Made by a program: the position numbers and the translations under genes. Below the pieces are notes generated by a model. The model made no database searches. It was given only the letters and a program-made list of their open reading frames with translations, and was not told where the DNA came from. Source: Ectobacillus sp. JY-23 (GTDB taxonomy: Bacteria > Bacillota > Bacilli > Bacillales > Bacillaceae_G). Taken from it: a stretch of 64,000 nucleotides of DNA. Location: the NCBI RefSeq assembly GCF_023022965.1, contig NZ_CP095462.1, positions 1,116,001 through 1,180,000 of the forward strand. The letters run 5' to 3'. This document shows, one piece after another, positions 41,021 through 51,188 of the stretch; within the stretch, counting starts at the first letter, position 1; each line of letters starts with the position of its first letter.

Positions 41021-44000
41021 CTATTCATTTGTAACCGGCTCATCTAATCGAACTGATACCAGCTTAGACACACCCGACTCTTGCATTGTCACACCATAGA
41101 GAACATCACATTCTTCCATTGTACCTTTTCGGTGCGTAATAACAATAAATTGCGTTTCATTACTGAATCGCTTTAAATACTGTGCAAAGCGTGCTACATT
41201 TGCTTCATCAAGAGCGGCTTCTACCTCATCTAGTACACAAAACGGTACAGGTCGTACCTTTAAAATAGCAAACAGTAGCGCAATTGCAGTCAAAGCACGC
41301 TCTCCGCCTGATAACAGCCCAAGATTCTGCAGCTTCTTACCAGGAGGTTGTGCTACAATATCAACTCCTGTATGCAGAATATCTTTTGTATCAGTCAAAA
41401 CAAGGTCAGCGCGCCCACCGCCAAACAATTCTTTAAAGATAAATTGGAATTCTGCTCGAATGGCCTCAAACGTAAAAGAGAAACGCTTTTTCATTTCTTC
41501 ATCCATTTCTCCAATGACCTGGTGTAACGTCTCCTTTGCTTCACGCAGATCGTCGCGCTGTGTAAGAAGAAACGTATAACGTTCTGAAACTCTATCATAT
41601 TCATCGATTGCACCTAAGTTTACAGTGCCTAACTCTTCAATTGATGTTTTGACAAGGCGGACTTTTTTACGCGCTTCCTCGGCAGTTATTAGCATTGGAT
41701 ATTTTACTTTGGCAGCTTCAAATGATACACCATATTCTTCACGCAAGTGTTGTAACCTATTTTCAAGCTCTACGTCTAAACGATTTGCTTGTACCTCTTG
41801 ATCTTTGGTGACATCCAACAAGTACTTATGATTTCGTTTTGTTTCACGCGTTTCCAATTCTAAACTTTCCAATTTGCCCTGCATCTCAAAACGTTGTTTA
41901 CGCCGCGTACTTATTAATTCTGTTGTTTGCTCACTATCCTGTGCTTTCTGCATGATACGCTTTTCAATTTGCTGCTCGCCACTTGAATTTGAGCTCATCT
42001 CTTGCTTTAAGAACAAGAGGTCTTCTCGTGTTTTTGTCAGCAATTCGGTTGTTTCGTTTTGCTCTTCTCTCAGTCGAATTGTTTTTTCCTGTTGATTAGA
42101 CAACCTTTGTTGTTGTTGTGCATCTTGTACCTTTAAATCAGTTATTTCCGCTTGCAGTCTATCCCGCAAGGCAGCTTGTTCCTGCTTTCGTTTAGTCAGC
42201 TTAGCAAGGTTTTCATCCATATTTTGAAGATTTTTCTGAATGAGTACGAGCTTGTCTTTTAATTGACTCTGACGCTCTTTTACCTTTAACTCATCTTCTT
42301 GGAACCCTTCCATCTCTAAATCATACATAGAAAGGCGCTCGTTCACCCTTTGTTCCTCAGATTCTACCTGTGCCAACTCAGCTACTAGCTTTTGCTCATT
42401 CGGGCGTATTTCATCCAATTGCTGACGAAGCTTGGCAAGAAGAATTTCCTTTTCTTCTATCTCACGCTTTGCTTCACGAACCAGCTTCTCTAGAGCATGC
42501 GTTTTTGCCTCCATATCTTTTAGCTTTTCAACAGTTGTTTCCAGCTCACGCTGTCTGCCAAGCAGCGATGTGCGTGCCTGCTTTACAGCACCACCAGTCA
42601 TAGCACCTCCTGGATTTACAATATCTCCGTCTAGAGTAACAATACGATAGCGATACTGTATGAGACGTGCTAATTCATTCGCTGCTTTTAAATCCGCTGT
42701 TACTAAAACAGTACCTAGCAAATTGTAAACAATTGCTTTATATTTTGGATCATATTGAACCAAATCGGCAGCTACACCTAAAAATGCCGGATGCTGCTGA
42801 GCTGTATGTAATACTTCTGCACCAATATTCTTTCCTTTCATTACACGCAGCGGCAAAAATGTTGCTCTCCCGTATTGATTTGTTTTTAGAAAAGCGATGG
42901 CTGCACGACCATGCGCTTCTGTTTCTACTACAACATGTTGCATAGCAGCACCTAGTGTCGTTTCAATCGCAACTTCATATTTTTGAGGTACTGCAATGAG
43001 TTCCGCAACAGCTCCTTCAATTCCTTGTAGCGCAGTGCCTCGTGCTCTTAACACTTCACGCACACCTTGATAAAATCCGGCGTAATCCTCTTGCATTTCT
43101 TCCAACATTTCTTTTCTGGAACGCATTTGTTGTAAAAATTGATATGCTTGATACAGCTTGCTTTCATCTATCGCACATTGCTTTTTGCGCTGTTCTAATG
43201 CATGTTCTGTTTCTCGCAACAAATGCATGGTATTTTGCGTATTGGTTTCCATTTCTTGATATTGGAAAATTAAGCGCTCTTTTTTGGCTTGCACTTCCTT
43301 TCTTAACTGAAGATACTTGGCGTTTTCTTCATCTAGGCGCTTATTTTTAAATGCATATTGTCCCGCTTGTTCCTCAAGCATCACCAATTCATTGCGATAG
43401 CCAGCCTGTTCATTTAAAACTTCAATATAATCTGCTTTTAATGACTCAATTTGCTCATCTAAGTTCTGTTCTAAATTGGCAATTGCAATTTCTTTTTCCT
43501 CTAATTTCTGCTTAATCTCTGCCACATGTTCTTTCATCCTATGCAACACTTGATTCTCGTAGACAATATTTTTCTCATATCCAGCAAGCTTGGACACTAA
43601 CGCATCAATACTTTCTTGCAGTTGCACTGAATGGGCACTTGCATTTTTCTTTCTTTCTTTTAAAAGCTCCCGCTGTCCCTCCAATTTCTCCAACTCTTTG
43701 CTTGTTAAAAGCAAAACTTCCTGCAAAGAAGCAACTGATTCATCTACAGCCTGTACCTGAGAGCGTAATTCTTCAATAAAAGCTTCATCTTTTTGCAGTT
43801 TTGTAGCTAGCTGCAATTCTCTTTCTTTGTTTTGTTCCAGCTCTGCAAGTAACTTCTCCCACTTTTTATGCAATTCTTCAATCTCATGTACAATCAAAGC
43901 AGCCTCTACTTGTTCCAGCGCTTCTTTTTGCTCTAAATAATCCTTTGCTGCGGATGCCTGCATGCGAAGCGGCTCAATTTGTGCGCTCAGCTCATGAATA

Positions 44001-44581
44001 ATGTCTTCTACACGATGTAAGTTTTCTTGGGTCTCTTCAAGCTTCGCTTCTGCCTTTTTTTTGCGTGTTTTATACTTTAATACACCTGCTGCTTCCTCAA
44101 AAATACTGCGTCTATCCTCTGCCTTGCTGCTTAAAATTTGCTCTACTTTCCCCTGACTAATAATAGAGAAAGCTTCCCGTCCCATACCGGAATCCATAAA
44201 TAAGTCCACAATATCTTTTAAGCGACATGACTGTTTATTTATAAAGAAATCACTCTCACCAGAACGATACACTCGTCTCGTTACACTGACTTCGCTATAC
44301 GCTACCGGTAAGCGTTCATCTTCATTATCAAGTGTCAGTGTCACCTCAGCCACATTTAGGGCCCTGCGGGAATCGCTTCCTGCAAAAATAACATCTTCCA
44401 TTTTGGCACCGCGCAAAGACTTTACAGATTGTTCGCCAAGAACCCATCTGATTGCATCTGTTATATTACTTTTCCCACTTCCGTTTGGTCCCACTACAGC
44501 TGTGACACCAGGAACGAAATCAATGGACACTCTTTCAGCAAAAGATTTAAATCCGGCTATTTCTAATCTTTTGAGGAACAT
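41021..44581 (-). CDS. smc: Chromosome segregation ATPase SMC
   Basis: SMC with ScpA and ScpB forms the bacterial condensin that aligns chromosome arms. The 1186-residue protein has Walker A VVGPNGSGKSNITDAIRWVL (about residues 28-47) and a coiled coil to about 510. A hinge near 515-670 contains GAAMQHVVVETEAHG and DIVNPGGAMTGGA. A second coiled coil runs to about 1020, then LSGGERALTAIALLFAIL (signature) and the VLDEVEAALDEANV Walker B. Length equals B. subtilis SMC. An unusual T-less hairpin lies between rnc and smc. Confidence 0.98.
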   Translation of the reverse strand: MFLKRLEIAGFKSFAERVSIDFVPGVTAVVGPNGSGKSNITDAIRWVLGEQSVKSLRGAKMEDVIFAGSDSRRALNVAEVTLTLDNEDERLPVAYSEVSVTRRVYRSGESDFFINKQSCRLKDIVDLFMDSGMGREAFSIISQGKVEQILSSKAEDRRSIFEEAAGVLKYKTRKKKAEAKLEETQENLHRVEDIIHELSAQIEPLRMQASAAKDYLEQKEALEQVEAALIVHEIEELHKKWEKLLAELEQNKERELQLATKLQKDEAFIEELRSQVQAVDESVASLQEVLLLTSKELEKLEGQRELLKERKKNASAHSVQLQESIDALVSKLAGYEKNIVYENQVLHRMKEHVAEIKQKLEEKEIAIANLEQNLDEQIESLKADYIEVLNEQAGYRNELVMLEEQAGQYAFKNKRLDEENAKYLQLRKEVQAKKERLIFQYQEMETNTQNTMHLLRETEHALEQRKKQCAIDESKLYQAYQFLQQMRSRKEMLEEMQEDYAGFYQGVREVLRARGTALQGIEGAVAELIAVPQKYEVAIETTLGAAMQHVVVETEAHGRAAIAFLKTNQYGRATFLPLRVMKGKNIGAEVLHTAQQHPAFLGVAADLVQYDPKYKAIVYNLLGTVLVTADLKAANELARLIQYRYRIVTLDGDIVNPGGAMTGGAVKQARTSLLGRQRELETTVEKLKDMEAKTHALEKLVREAKREIEEKEILLAKLRQQLDEIRPNEQKLVAELAQVESEEQRVNERLSMYDLEMEGFQEDELKVKERQSQLKDKLVLIQKNLQNMDENLAKLTKRKQEQAALRDRLQAEITDLKVQDAQQQQRLSNQQEKTIRLREEQNETTELLTKTREDLLFLKQEMSSNSSGEQQIEKRIMQKAQDSEQTTELISTRRKQRFEMQGKLESLELETRETKRNHKYLLDVTKDQEVQANRLDVELENRLQHLREEYGVSFEAAKVKYPMLITAEEARKKVRLVKTSIEELGTVNLGAIDEYDRVSERYTFLLTQRDDLREAKETLHQVIGEMDEEMKKRFSFTFEAIRAEFQFIFKELFGGGRADLVLTDTKDILHTGVDIVAQPPGKKLQNLGLLSGGERALTAIALLFAILKVRPVPFCVLDEVEAALDEANVARFAQYLKRFSNETQFIVITHRKGTMEECDVLYGVTMQESGVSKLVSVRLDEPVTNE

Positions 44582-44604
44582 GATGTACTCCCCCTATCGC
44601 AACG

Positions 44605-44628
44605 AATCCCCCTCTCACAAGGGGGATT
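44605..44628 (-). other. T-less intercistronic hairpin between rnc and smc
   Basis: AATCCCCCT / AGGGGGATT is a strong stem (about 8-9 bp) 4 bp past the rnc stop, but on the minus strand it is followed by CGTTGCG rather than T. It looks like an mRNA-stabilising or processing hairpin rather than a terminator. Confidence 0.5.
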
Positions 44629-44631
44629 GCA

Positions 44632-45369
44632 CTATTGATGTTCTTTTAATTTTTTTAAAGCTTCTTCAGCAGCATGTTGCTCCGCTTCTTTTTTCGATCT
44701 ACCGCTGCCAAGTCCTAAAGCGGACCCGTTTAATGTCACACGCGACACAAACTCTCTATTATGTGCTGGACCCTTTTCTTGCAAAATCTGATATTCAATG
44801 CTACCGCTTCCGTCACGCTGAATGAGTTCCTGAAGCTGACTTTTAAAATCCATCACATGAGAAAAAGCACCATCGTTGATTTTTGGATATACAATGTTTT
44901 TCAAAAAGCCCCATACCGTTTCAAGCCCCTGGTCTAAGTACAGAGCGCCGATAAACGCCTCAAATACGTCAGCTAGCAACGCTGGACGTTCTCGTCCTCC
45001 AGTCATTTCCTCACCTTTACCAAGAAGAACTAGGTTACCGAAGGAAAGCTCATTGGCAAATCGCACAAGCGATGGTTCACACACGATAGCTGCGCGCATT
45101 TTTGTCAATTCTCCTTCACTCATTGTCGGGTACTTTTGAAACAAATATTGTGAAACTGTGAGCTCAAGCACTGCATCACCCAAAAATTCCAAACGCTCGT
45201 TATCTTCATGAGGTTTTTTACGATGCTCATTCACATACGATGAATGCGTGAAAGCTTGAATTAGCAATCTTTCATTTTTGAATACAATCCCAATGTCGTC
45301 TTGAAACTTTTTAAATGCTTCTCGATATTTCAATTCAGTTCTCTTATCTCTCTGTCGTCTGTACGGCAT
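44632..45369 (-). CDS. rnc: Ribonuclease III
   Basis: RNase III cleaves double-stranded RNA, processing rRNA and scRNA. The 245-residue protein has the catalytic signature [13 protein letters not shown] (about residues 58-70) and later catalytic acids near [18 protein letters not shown]-terminal double-stranded RNA-binding domain has [20 protein letters not shown]. The ATG at 45369 ([10 protein letters not shown]) follows GGAGGG; an in-frame start at 45393 lies upstream of that. It follows acpP after a terminator and precedes smc. Confidence 0.96.
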   Translation of the reverse strand: MPYRRQRDKRTELKYREAFKKFQDDIGIVFKNERLLIQAFTHSSYVNEHRKKPHEDNERLEFLGDAVLELTVSQYLFQKYPTMSEGELTKMRAAIVCEPSLVRFANELSFGNLVLLGKGEEMTGGRERPALLADVFEAFIGALYLDQGLETVWGFLKNIVYPKINDGAFSHVMDFKSQLQELIQRDGSGSIEYQILQEKGPAHNREFVSRVTLNGSALGLGSGRSKKEAEQHAAEEALKKLKEHQ

Positions 45370-45399
45370 AGGCCCCTCCATATCCGCCCGCAATATGCT

Positions 45400-45431
45400 A
45401 AAAGCAAGCCCCCTGTATCAAGGGACTTGCT
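45400..45431 (-). terminator. Terminator of acpP
   Basis: AGCAAGTCCC / GGGGGCTTGCT with one mismatch, followed by TTT, lies 8 bp past the acpP stop. Confidence 0.75.
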
Positions 45432-45438
45432 CATACTC

Positions 45439-45672
45439 TTATAGGTGGCTCTCTATGTAAGAAACAGCATCACCAACAGTAGCAATCTTTTCTGCGTCTT
45501 CATCAGAAATTTCCATTTCAAACTCGTCTTCTAATTGCATTACAAGTTCTACAACATCAAGGGAATCTGCCCCTAAATCTTCTTTAAAGCTTGCAGAAGG
45601 TGCCACTTCAGTCTCGTCTACACCTAGACGGTCAACGATAATTTTCGTTACACGCTCTAAAACATCTGCCAT
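45439..45672 (-). CDS. acpP: Acyl carrier protein
   Basis: AcpP carries growing acyl chains as thioesters on a phosphopantetheine arm. The 77-residue acidic protein has the attachment serine in [17 protein letters not shown] (Ser near residue 36), with the expected four-helix pattern. The FapR-controlled genes fabD and fabG lie upstream. A TATAAT just before the gene suggests an extra, stronger promoter, in keeping with the high abundance of ACP. Identity is certain. Confidence 0.98.
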   Translation of the reverse strand: MADVLERVTKIIVDRLGVDETEVAPSASFKEDLGADSLDVVELVMQLEDEFEMEISDEDAEKIATVGDAVSYIESHL

Positions 45673-45695
45673 GCCTGTTCACCTCCCCTCAAGTC

Positions 45696-45724
45696 ATTAT
45701 ATTAAATATTTTACAAAAAAACTA
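45696..45724 (-). promoter_or_regulatory. Putative promoter of acpP
   Basis: A perfect TATAAT lies 24 bp before acpP with a weak TAGTTT 17 bp upstream in a T-rich context, in the 96-bp gap after fabG. Confidence 0.4.
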
Positions 45725-45768
45725 GGCGAAATCAATGTTCCATTGAAACAATCATACAATAAAAACTT

Positions 45769-46509
45769 TTACATAGCCATTCCGCCATCTACATGCAAGG
45801 TTTGCCCGGTGATATAGCCGCTTTTTTCTGACGCCAAGAACGTAACAGCATTTGCAATATCTTCAGCTGCACCAAGCTTGGCGAGTGGAATAAGCTTTAA
45901 CAAGTCGTCTTTAATACCTTCAGATAATATATCCGTCATATCGGTTACAATAAAGCCGGGCGCAATGGCGTTTACCGTGATATTACGAGCTGCCAATTCC
46001 TTTGCAGCTGTTTTTGTAAAGCCAATAACACCAGCTTTTGCTGCCACATAGTTTGCTTGTCCCGGATTTCCTGTTACACCCACTACTGATGCTACATTAA
46101 TAATGCGACCATAGCGTTGACGCATCATCAGACGAGATACAGCTTTTGTACATAAAAACACGCCTTTTAAATTCGTGTTGATGACTGCATCCCATTCTTC
46201 TTCTTTCATTCGCATGAGCAAATTATCTTTCGTAATACCAGCATTATTGACTAAAATATCAATTTTACCGAATGCGTCTGTGGCTGTTTTAATCAGTTCT
46301 GCAACTTCTTCTCCATTTGCCACATCAGCCTTGACTGCAATTGCTGCTGATCCTAGAGCTTTTATTTCATCAACTACTTCGTTAGCCTTTACTTCATTCC
46401 CTGCATAGTTAACAATGATGCTAGCACCCTGTCTGGCTAAATCAAGAGCGACAGCACGTCCAATTCCTCGAGATGCCCCCGTCACTAATGCAACTTGACC
46501 TGTTAGCAT
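45769..46509 (-). CDS. fabG: 3-oxoacyl-ACP reductase FabG
   Basis: FabG reduces beta-ketoacyl-ACP with NADPH in fatty-acid elongation. The 246-residue SDR has the cofactor motif [17 protein letters not shown] (about residues 9-25), [14 protein letters not shown], catalytic Ser in [10 protein letters not shown] and Tyr-Lys in [11 protein letters not shown] (about 150-160), and ends [14 protein letters not shown]. It lies 2 bp after fabD in the fapR-plsX-fabD-fabG operon. A separate SDR stump at 32.9 kb is not related by position. Confidence 0.97.
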   Translation of the reverse strand: MLTGQVALVTGASRGIGRAVALDLARQGASIIVNYAGNEVKANEVVDEIKALGSAAIAVKADVANGEEVAELIKTATDAFGKIDILVNNAGITKDNLLMRMKEEEWDAVINTNLKGVFLCTKAVSRLMMRQRYGRIINVASVVGVTGNPGQANYVAAKAGVIGFTKTAAKELAARNITVNAIAPGFIVTDMTDILSEGIKDDLLKLIPLAKLGAAEDIANAVTFLASEKSGYITGQTLHVDGGMAM

Positions 46510-46511
46510 GC

Positions 46512-47453
46512 TTATTCTCCTCTCAACTGGGAAATTGTGTATTTCATCGTATCTTCATCGTATATTGCATATGTCTTAGCGGAAGGAGCAATAGATTTCA
46601 TTAAACCGGCAAGTACTTTTCCAGGTCCAATTTCGACAAAAGTATCTACGCCAAGTGCAACCATTTTTTCAATGGACGGATACCATTGAACGGGTGAGTA
46701 TAATTGTTGTACTAAGCGTTCTTGAATCTCTTCTTTAGCAGTTACAATTTCTCCTGTCACATTGCTAATAACTGGTACCTCTGCATCTCTAATGGTAATA
46801 TCCGATAAGACAGAACGAAATTTATCTGCCGCAGGGCGCATCAACTCAGAATGAAACGGTCCGCTGACACGAAGCATAATAGCACGTTTTGCTCCTTTCT
46901 CTTTTGCCGCTGCAGCTGCGAGCTCTACTCCGGTTTTTGTACCAGATATGACAATTTGACTTGCACTGTTCATATTGGCAATTTGCACAGAATGGCCGGA
47001 CTTTGTCACCGTTTCCGTGACATCAACAAGTTTGGCAACATCCATACCCAATATAGCAGCCATAGCACCTTGACCGTCAGGAACTGCTTCTTCCATGTAC
47101 TCTCCTCGTTTTCGGACAGCATATACGCCGTCAGCAAATGAAATAGCCTTCGCCGCCACAAGTGCGCTATATTCCCCCAGACTGTGACCTGCCACATAAT
47201 CCGGTGTAACAGCATATTGTTCCATTGCCGCAAGAATGGCCGCACTCACTGTTAATAAAGCAGGCTGCGCGTTTGTTGTTTTTGTCAACTCTTCCTGCGA
47301 CCCTGCAAACATCAGCTCACTCAAATTTGTTTGCAGCACTTCATTTGCTTGTTGAAACACAGATGCCGCTTCTTTAGATACATCAGCTAACTGCTTGCCC
47401 ATACCGATGGCCTGTGAGCCTTGTCCTGGAAATAGAAATGCCAGTTTCCCCAT
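46512..47453 (-). CDS. fabD: Malonyl-CoA:ACP transacylase
   Basis: FabD moves the malonyl group from CoA to ACP to supply elongation units. The 313-residue protein has [14 protein letters not shown] at the N-terminus, the nucleophile Ser in [10 protein letters not shown] (about residues 91-100) and the catalytic His in [10 protein letters not shown] (about 200-209). It lies 1 bp after plsX and 2 bp before fabG, so it is co-translated. Control by FapR is inferred from the operator upstream of fapR. Confidence 0.97.
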   Translation of the reverse strand: MGKLAFLFPGQGSQAIGMGKQLADVSKEAASVFQQANEVLQTNLSELMFAGSQEELTKTTNAQPALLTVSAAILAAMEQYAVTPDYVAGHSLGEYSALVAAKAISFADGVYAVRKRGEYMEEAVPDGQGAMAAILGMDVAKLVDVTETVTKSGHSVQIANMNSASQIVISGTKTGVELAAAAAKEKGAKRAIMLRVSGPFHSELMRPAADKFRSVLSDITIRDAEVPVISNVTGEIVTAKEEIQERLVQQLYSPVQWYPSIEKMVALGVDTFVEIGPGKVLAGLMKSIAPSAKTYAIYDEDTMKYTISQLRGE

Positions 47454-47454
47454 A

Positions 47455-48456
47455 TTATTCCTCCTCTTTTAGTGACGCCTCCTCAATCATTGTTGTAATC
47501 GTTGGCGTAACTTGTTTTTCAACCATTTCTCTTGTTTGACGGATCGCGCTGAAAATAGCCTGCTCATCTGAAGAACCGTGGGCTTTAATCACCGGTGCCT
47601 TTAATCCAAATAAGGCAGCTCCGCCGTACTCTGAATAATCCATTTGTTGCTTTAACCCCATTAGCTTAGGCTTTAAAACAGCAGCTGCCAGCTTGCTGGT
47701 GAACGAGCTTGTGAGTTGTGCTTTCAGCATTGAAAAAACAGATAAAGCCGTACCTTCAATGGATTTAAGCGCTACATTCCCTGTAAAGCCATCACACACG
47801 ACAACATCGGCAACTCCCTGCAATAAGTCACGTGCCTCTATGTTGCCAATAAAGTTGAGATCGGACTCTTTGAGCATTGCAAATGCTTTTTTTGTTAGCT
47901 CATTTCCCTTCCCATCTTCCGTGCCAACATTTAAAAGACCAACTCGTGGCTTCGCAACGCCCCTCACTTTTTCCGCATAAATAGAACCCATAACTGCATA
48001 TTGATATAAATGCGTTGGTTTTGCATCCACATTAGCACCCACATCAAGCATAACGAATCCTCTACCGTCAATTGTCGGCATGGTAGGAGACAAGGCTGGT
48101 CGTTCAATACCGGCTATACGTCCGACAACAAATAACCCCGCTGCCATTAATGCTCCGGTGCTACCAGCTGAAATGCAAGCATCAGCTCGACCTTCTTTTA
48201 CTTCTTGCGCCATCAGTACTAAGGATGCACCTTTTTTTCTTCTTACCGCACGTACTGGCTCTTCTGTTGCCTCAATGACCTCATCTGTGTGCAAAATAGA
48301 AATACGCTCCGTTTGTTGCAAATACTTACGAATTTCTTGTTCGTTTCCCACTAGAGTAATATGTAAATCTCTGTATGTTTGAATTGCTTTCATCGCACCA
48401 AGAACAACTGTTTTAGGTGCATGATCGCCTCCCATAGCATCAATTGCAATTTTCAT
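47455..48456 (-). CDS. plsX: Phosphate acyltransferase PlsX
   Basis: PlsX makes acyl-phosphate from acyl-ACP, the donor for PlsY in phosphatidate synthesis. The 333-residue protein begins [20 protein letters not shown], the family hallmark. It has [17 protein letters not shown] (about residues 92-108), [14 protein letters not shown], and [17 protein letters not shown] (around 217-233). It lies between fapR and fabD, all likely transcribed from the fapR promoter. Confidence 0.97.
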   Translation of the reverse strand: MKIAIDAMGGDHAPKTVVLGAMKAIQTYRDLHITLVGNEQEIRKYLQQTERISILHTDEVIEATEEPVRAVRRKKGASLVLMAQEVKEGRADACISAGSTGALMAAGLFVVGRIAGIERPALSPTMPTIDGRGFVMLDVGANVDAKPTHLYQYAVMGSIYAEKVRGVAKPRVGLLNVGTEDGKGNELTKKAFAMLKESDLNFIGNIEARDLLQGVADVVVCDGFTGNVALKSIEGTALSVFSMLKAQLTSSFTSKLAAAVLKPKLMGLKQQMDYSEYGGAALFGLKAPVIKAHGSSDEQAIFSAIRQTREMVEKQVTPTITTMIEEASLKEEE

Positions 48457-48509
48457 GACTTGTTCCTCACTTTTCTGTCTGAATACAGCGCTGATTTTGA
48501 GTGTAAAAA

Positions 48510-49064
48510 CTACATCGAACGATGCATATTAAAGGTGCCCATAAATACTGTTTCATTACCAACAGAGCTTATCACTTCTACAATTGTTCGGGCTGCACTT
48601 ATCTCATTTATTTTCGCTTTAGCAACAACACGTTCACCCAAACGAACCGGTCTAACGTATTGAATACTAGCTTTCGCTGTTAAGACAACTTCTGCATCAA
48701 TTACCGCAACAGCAAGTGAATTCGCTTGCGCAAACAAATGATGTCCTCTGGCAATTGAATTTCTTGCGAATACATGCTCTTCTTTCACATCAAATAGTGA
48801 AATTGCGTAACGATCTGTTTCTATATCTATAATTTCTCCTACAACCTCTTCTAATGATAGAGATTTTACGTTTTCTTCAAACTGCTTAGCGGCAACATTT
48901 TTAATTCGCTCTCTTAGCTCAGGAATGGATAATTCCAATCGATCTAGCCGAATGGTTTGAATGCTGACCTGAAACTTTTCAGCCAACTCTTCATCCGTTA
49001 TGAACGGATTTTCAGAAATCGTTTCCTGTAATAGTTGTTGCCTTTCCTTTTTAGTTCTTTTCAT
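48510..49064 (-). CDS. fapR: Fatty-acid synthesis repressor FapR
   Basis: FapR represses fatty-acid and phospholipid genes and is released by malonyl-CoA. The 184-residue protein has an N-terminal helix-turn-helix ([20 protein letters not shown], about residues 22-41) and a C-terminal hotdog effector domain with [20 protein letters not shown] near 101-120. It heads the fapR-plsX-fabD-fabG operon. A sequence matching the FapR operator lies in its own promoter, implying autoregulation. It looks somewhat divergent from B. cereus FapR as I recall it. Confidence 0.96.
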   Translation of the reverse strand: MKRTKKERQQLLQETISENPFITDEELAEKFQVSIQTIRLDRLELSIPELRERIKNVAAKQFEENVKSLSLEEVVGEIIDIETDRYAISLFDVKEEHVFARNSIARGHHLFAQANSLAVAVIDAEVVLTAKASIQYVRPVRLGERVVAKAKINEISAARTIVEVISSVGNETVFMGTFNMHRSM

Positions 49065-49081
49065 GTCTCTGCACCTTCCAT

Positions 49082-49099
49082 TTATGACTAGGTACTAAT
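49082..49099 (-). promoter_or_regulatory. FapR operator
   Basis: Minus-strand ATTAGTACCTAGTCATAA matches the known FapR box core TTAGTACCTxGTxxTAA. It begins just after the -10 of the fapR promoter, a position that would block initiation. Confidence 0.8.
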
Positions 49100-49102
49100 A
49101 GT

Positions 49103-49131
49103 AGTATATGATTTACCGAGAGAGAATGCAA
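49103..49131 (-). promoter_or_regulatory. Sigma-A promoter of fapR-plsX-fabD-fabG
   Basis: Minus-strand TTGCAT and TATACT are spaced exactly 17 bp, with the FapR operator directly downstream of the -10. Confidence 0.75.
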
Positions 49132-49151
49132 CAAAAATTTTCCCCTCATTT

Positions 49152-51188
49152 TTAATCCAGTTTTTCACCCTGAAACACACCAGCTTCTTCTAAATTCTTG
49201 CGCAACCTTTCATATTGAGGGTCTTCCCAAAACGCTCGCGAATTAACAAGCAATGTCGCATCTGTTCGCGCTATCTCCAATACCCGATAATCATGCACCA
49301 TATCAGCCATTTTAAATTCCGGTAATCCACTTTGCTTATTGCCAAAGAAATCACCTGGTCCGCGCAACTCTAAGTCTTTTTCAGAAAGTACAAATCCGTC
49401 ATTGGTTTCTGTCATAATACGCATGCGTTCTTTACCAACCTCTGACTTTGGGTCTGCAATTAAGATACAATACGACTGTTCACTACCACGCCCTACCCTG
49501 CCACGTAGCTGGTGAAGCTGTGAAAGCCCGAATCGTTCCGCATCATAAATAACCATCACAGTAGCATTCGGTACGTTTACACCTACCTCAACAACGGTAG
49601 TAGACACTAGGACTTGTATTTCATTTTGACTAAACGCCTGCATGACTGTTTCTTTTTCTTGTGCAGATAAGCGCCCATGCATCAAGCCAACTCGAAACGT
49701 GCGGAAATGATAAGTTAGCATACTGTGTAAATCAATTGCATTTTGTACGTCTAACTTCTCTGATTCCTCAATAAGCGGACAAATCACATACGCCTGTCGC
49801 CCTTTAGCTATTTCCTTTTGCACGAATGCTAAAACACGTTCAAACATATCGTGTTTTGCCCAGTACGTTTCAATAACTTTTCTTCCGGCAGGCATCTCAT
49901 CGATAACCGACACATCCATCTCTCCGAACGCTGTAATAGCCAACGTGCGCGGAATAGGGGTAGCCGTCATAAATAGAACATCTGGCTGTTCACCTTTCTC
50001 TCGTAGCACACGGCGCTGCGCTACACCAAATCGGTGTTGTTCATCCGTAATGACAAAACCAAGCCGCGCAAAATTTACTTCATCTTGAATGAGCGCATGC
50101 GTTCCAACAAGCACATCAATCTCTCCGTTAGCTAACTGACTTAACACCTCACGACGCTTAGTCCCCTTTATTGAACTTGTTAGCAGTTGTACTTGCAATG
50201 CATCTTGAAACAATTCTCTTAGCGAATGAAAATGCTGTTCCGCTAATATTTCAGTAGGAACCATAAGCGCCCCTTGATAGCCAGCTAGCTTTGCTGCATA
50301 TAAACCAATCGCAGCTACAACTGTTTTACCTGAACCTACATCACCTTGCAGTAAGCGATTCATGCGATACGGCGATTTCAAATCAGACACAATTTCTGAT
50401 ACAACGCGTTGCTGCGCACCCGTTAAGGGAAACGGTAAGGATTGTACAAATCTATTTAATGCAGATTCGGAAAATACCTTTGCAATACCTGCGGACTGTT
50501 CTCGTTCAATCCTGCGCAGCGCCTGCATTTTTAATTGAAAGAAGAAAAATTCTTCGTATACAAATCGTCGCCGCGCTTGTTTCAGCTCTTCTTGTCCAGG
50601 AGGAAAGTGCAACGCGCGCAGCGTTTCTCTACTAGACCATAATTTATAACGTAAAAGCAACCCCTCAGGTAAAGCATCTTGTATACTATCCTCATACTGC
50701 TCTAAAGCACGCGATACATACCGTCGTAGTTGCTTAACGGTTATTTTTCCTTTTACAGAGTATACCGGCTCTATCTCACGCTGTTTGGCAAGTGAACCGA
50801 AATGCAATTCTGTCACAGATATTGTTTGTCGGTGTTGATCCCACTTTCCTGTAACCGTAACGACCTCATCCATGTTTAGCTTTTCTTTGTAATAAGGGCG
50901 ATTAAAGCAGACAGCATTGATTAAATAACGATCTACAAGCACACGAAACGTCAAACGAGATTTTTTCTTCCCATAATATTGCAAAAGAGGCAGGCTATGA
51001 ACCCTGCCTTCTATCGTAACACGTTCTTCATGTTTGACTTCAGCTAAATCTTTCATGGCATAATCTTCATACCTATACGGTAAATAGTGTAATAAATCAC
51101 TAACAGTAATAATACCCATTTCATTCAGTTGTAGTGCCGTCTCTTCACCAATACCTTTAACAGCTACAACCGCATCCTGGAGACTCAC
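49152..51188 (-). CDS. recG: ATP-dependent DNA helicase RecG
   Basis: RecG reverses stalled forks and branch-migrates recombination intermediates. The 678-residue protein has an N-terminal wedge/OB domain (about residues 50-150, EGRVHSLPLLQYYGKK). The helicase core has LLQGDVGSGKTVVAAIGLY (about 282-300), DEQHRFGVAQR (the DEQH box), TATPIPRTLAI, and QLRGRVGRGSEQSYC. A TRG-type motif lies near the C-terminus. The start overlaps the sdaAA stop by 4 bp, as in the Bacillus sdaAB-sdaAA-recG order. Confidence 0.97.
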   Translation of the reverse strand: MSLQDAVVAVKGIGEETALQLNEMGIITVSDLLHYLPYRYEDYAMKDLAEVKHEERVTIEGRVHSLPLLQYYGKKKSRLTFRVLVDRYLINAVCFNRPYYKEKLNMDEVVTVTGKWDQHRQTISVTELHFGSLAKQREIEPVYSVKGKITVKQLRRYVSRALEQYEDSIQDALPEGLLLRYKLWSSRETLRALHFPPGQEELKQARRRFVYEEFFFFQLKMQALRRIEREQSAGIAKVFSESALNRFVQSLPFPLTGAQQRVVSEIVSDLKSPYRMNRLLQGDVGSGKTVVAAIGLYAAKLAGYQGALMVPTEILAEQHFHSLRELFQDALQVQLLTSSIKGTKRREVLSQLANGEIDVLVGTHALIQDEVNFARLGFVITDEQHRFGVAQRRVLREKGEQPDVLFMTATPIPRTLAITAFGEMDVSVIDEMPAGRKVIETYWAKHDMFERVLAFVQKEIAKGRQAYVICPLIEESEKLDVQNAIDLHSMLTYHFRTFRVGLMHGRLSAQEKETVMQAFSQNEIQVLVSTTVVEVGVNVPNATVMVIYDAERFGLSQLHQLRGRVGRGSEQSYCILIADPKSEVGKERMRIMTETNDGFVLSEKDLELRGPGDFFGNKQSGLPEFKMADMVHDYRVLEIARTDATLLVNSRAFWEDPQYERLRKNLEEAGVFQGEKLD

